Origin: Bacteroidota bacterium
GTDB lineage: Bacteria > Bacteroidota > Bacteroidia > Chitinophagales > Chitinophagaceae
Length of the DNA: 5,533 nucleotides
Direction of reading: 5' to 3'
Assembly: GCA_023386395.1 (NCBI GenBank)
Contig: JAEWJV010000478.1
Coordinates: 1-5,533, forward strand
Shown: piece after piece, positions 5,459 to 5,533 of the stretch
Layout of the letters: every line of letters begins with the position of its first letter
How positions within the stretch are numbered: the first letter of the stretch is position 1
Position numbers and translations under genes: made by a program
The notes under the pieces: model-generated
The model's input: the letters and a program-made list of their open reading frames with translations, nothing else
Told to the model about the DNA's origin: nothing
The model's database searches: none

Positions 5459-5533
5459 TTAATCTTCAGTATAACTTGTACCGGTGACGCTCCATGTAAA
5501 TTTATTAACCGAATCCATGAGCAGCCAGAGTGC
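5459..5533 (-). CDS. C-terminal end of an unidentified protein (5' part outside window)
   Basis: The minus strand is open from the window edge to a TAA at 5461-5459, giving 24 residues that begin ALWLLMDSVNKF and end SVTGTSYTED. This is too short to assign a family. Support for a real gene comes from the terminator-like hairpin with a T-run placed just after the stop, and from the plausible residue composition. It would be convergent with the HxlR gene. A chance open stretch this short cannot be excluded. Confidence 0.5.
   Translation of the reverse strand, partial: ALWLLMDSVNKFTWSVTGTSYTED

Noticed and set aside
1..5533. A defence system, CRISPR array, mobile element or RNA gene
   Set aside because: I found no direct-repeat array, transposase or recombinase motifs, terminal inverted repeats, or tRNA/rRNA-like sequence; the genes are metabolic, transport and regulatory.

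Overview
The window looks like chromosomal DNA of a Bacteroidota bacterium, most likely of the Chitinophagaceae type. The reasons are a SusD/RagB protein end at the left edge, A/T-rich leaders without Shine-Dalgarno sequences, and a promoter matching the Bacteroidota form TTG-N19-TAnnTTTG. The genus cannot be set from the sequence alone.

Layout, left to right. (1) Bases 2-538 are the last 178 codons of a SusD-like outer-membrane glycan-binding lipoprotein, closed by a strong hairpin terminator (570-600). (2) Bases 659-1837 encode a complete Cys/Met-metabolism PLP enzyme of the cystathionine gamma-synthase/lyase fold. (3) Bases 1923-3643 hold a two-gene ABC transporter unit: a short ATPase, then a roughly ten-helix membrane protein whose ATG overlaps the ATPase stop (ATGA). 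(4) Bases 3713-4819, minus strand, encode a classical Old Yellow Enzyme (NemA-like alkene reductase). Its terminator hairpin abuts the stop codon of the convergent membrane-protein gene. (5) Bases 4820-4987 are a divergent control region with three inverted repeats built from ACTT(T/G)C half-sites. (6) Bases 4988-5422 encode an HxlR-family winged-helix regulator. (7) The right edge (5459-5533, minus) carries the last 24 codons of another gene, followed by its own probable terminator.

The best functional story is the divergent pair. The HxlR regulator carries the family's conserved N-terminal cysteine (Cys14). The reductase promoter on the minus strand has its -33 element inside one inverted repeat and its predicted start inside another. 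This suggests a repressor that senses electrophiles or quinones and controls a reductase that removes them, probably with autoregulation. The other genes look like independent housekeeping or accessory units. I see no mobile element, CRISPR array, tRNA or rRNA, and no clear sign of a wholly new system. The least familiar component is the membrane partner of the ABC ATPase.
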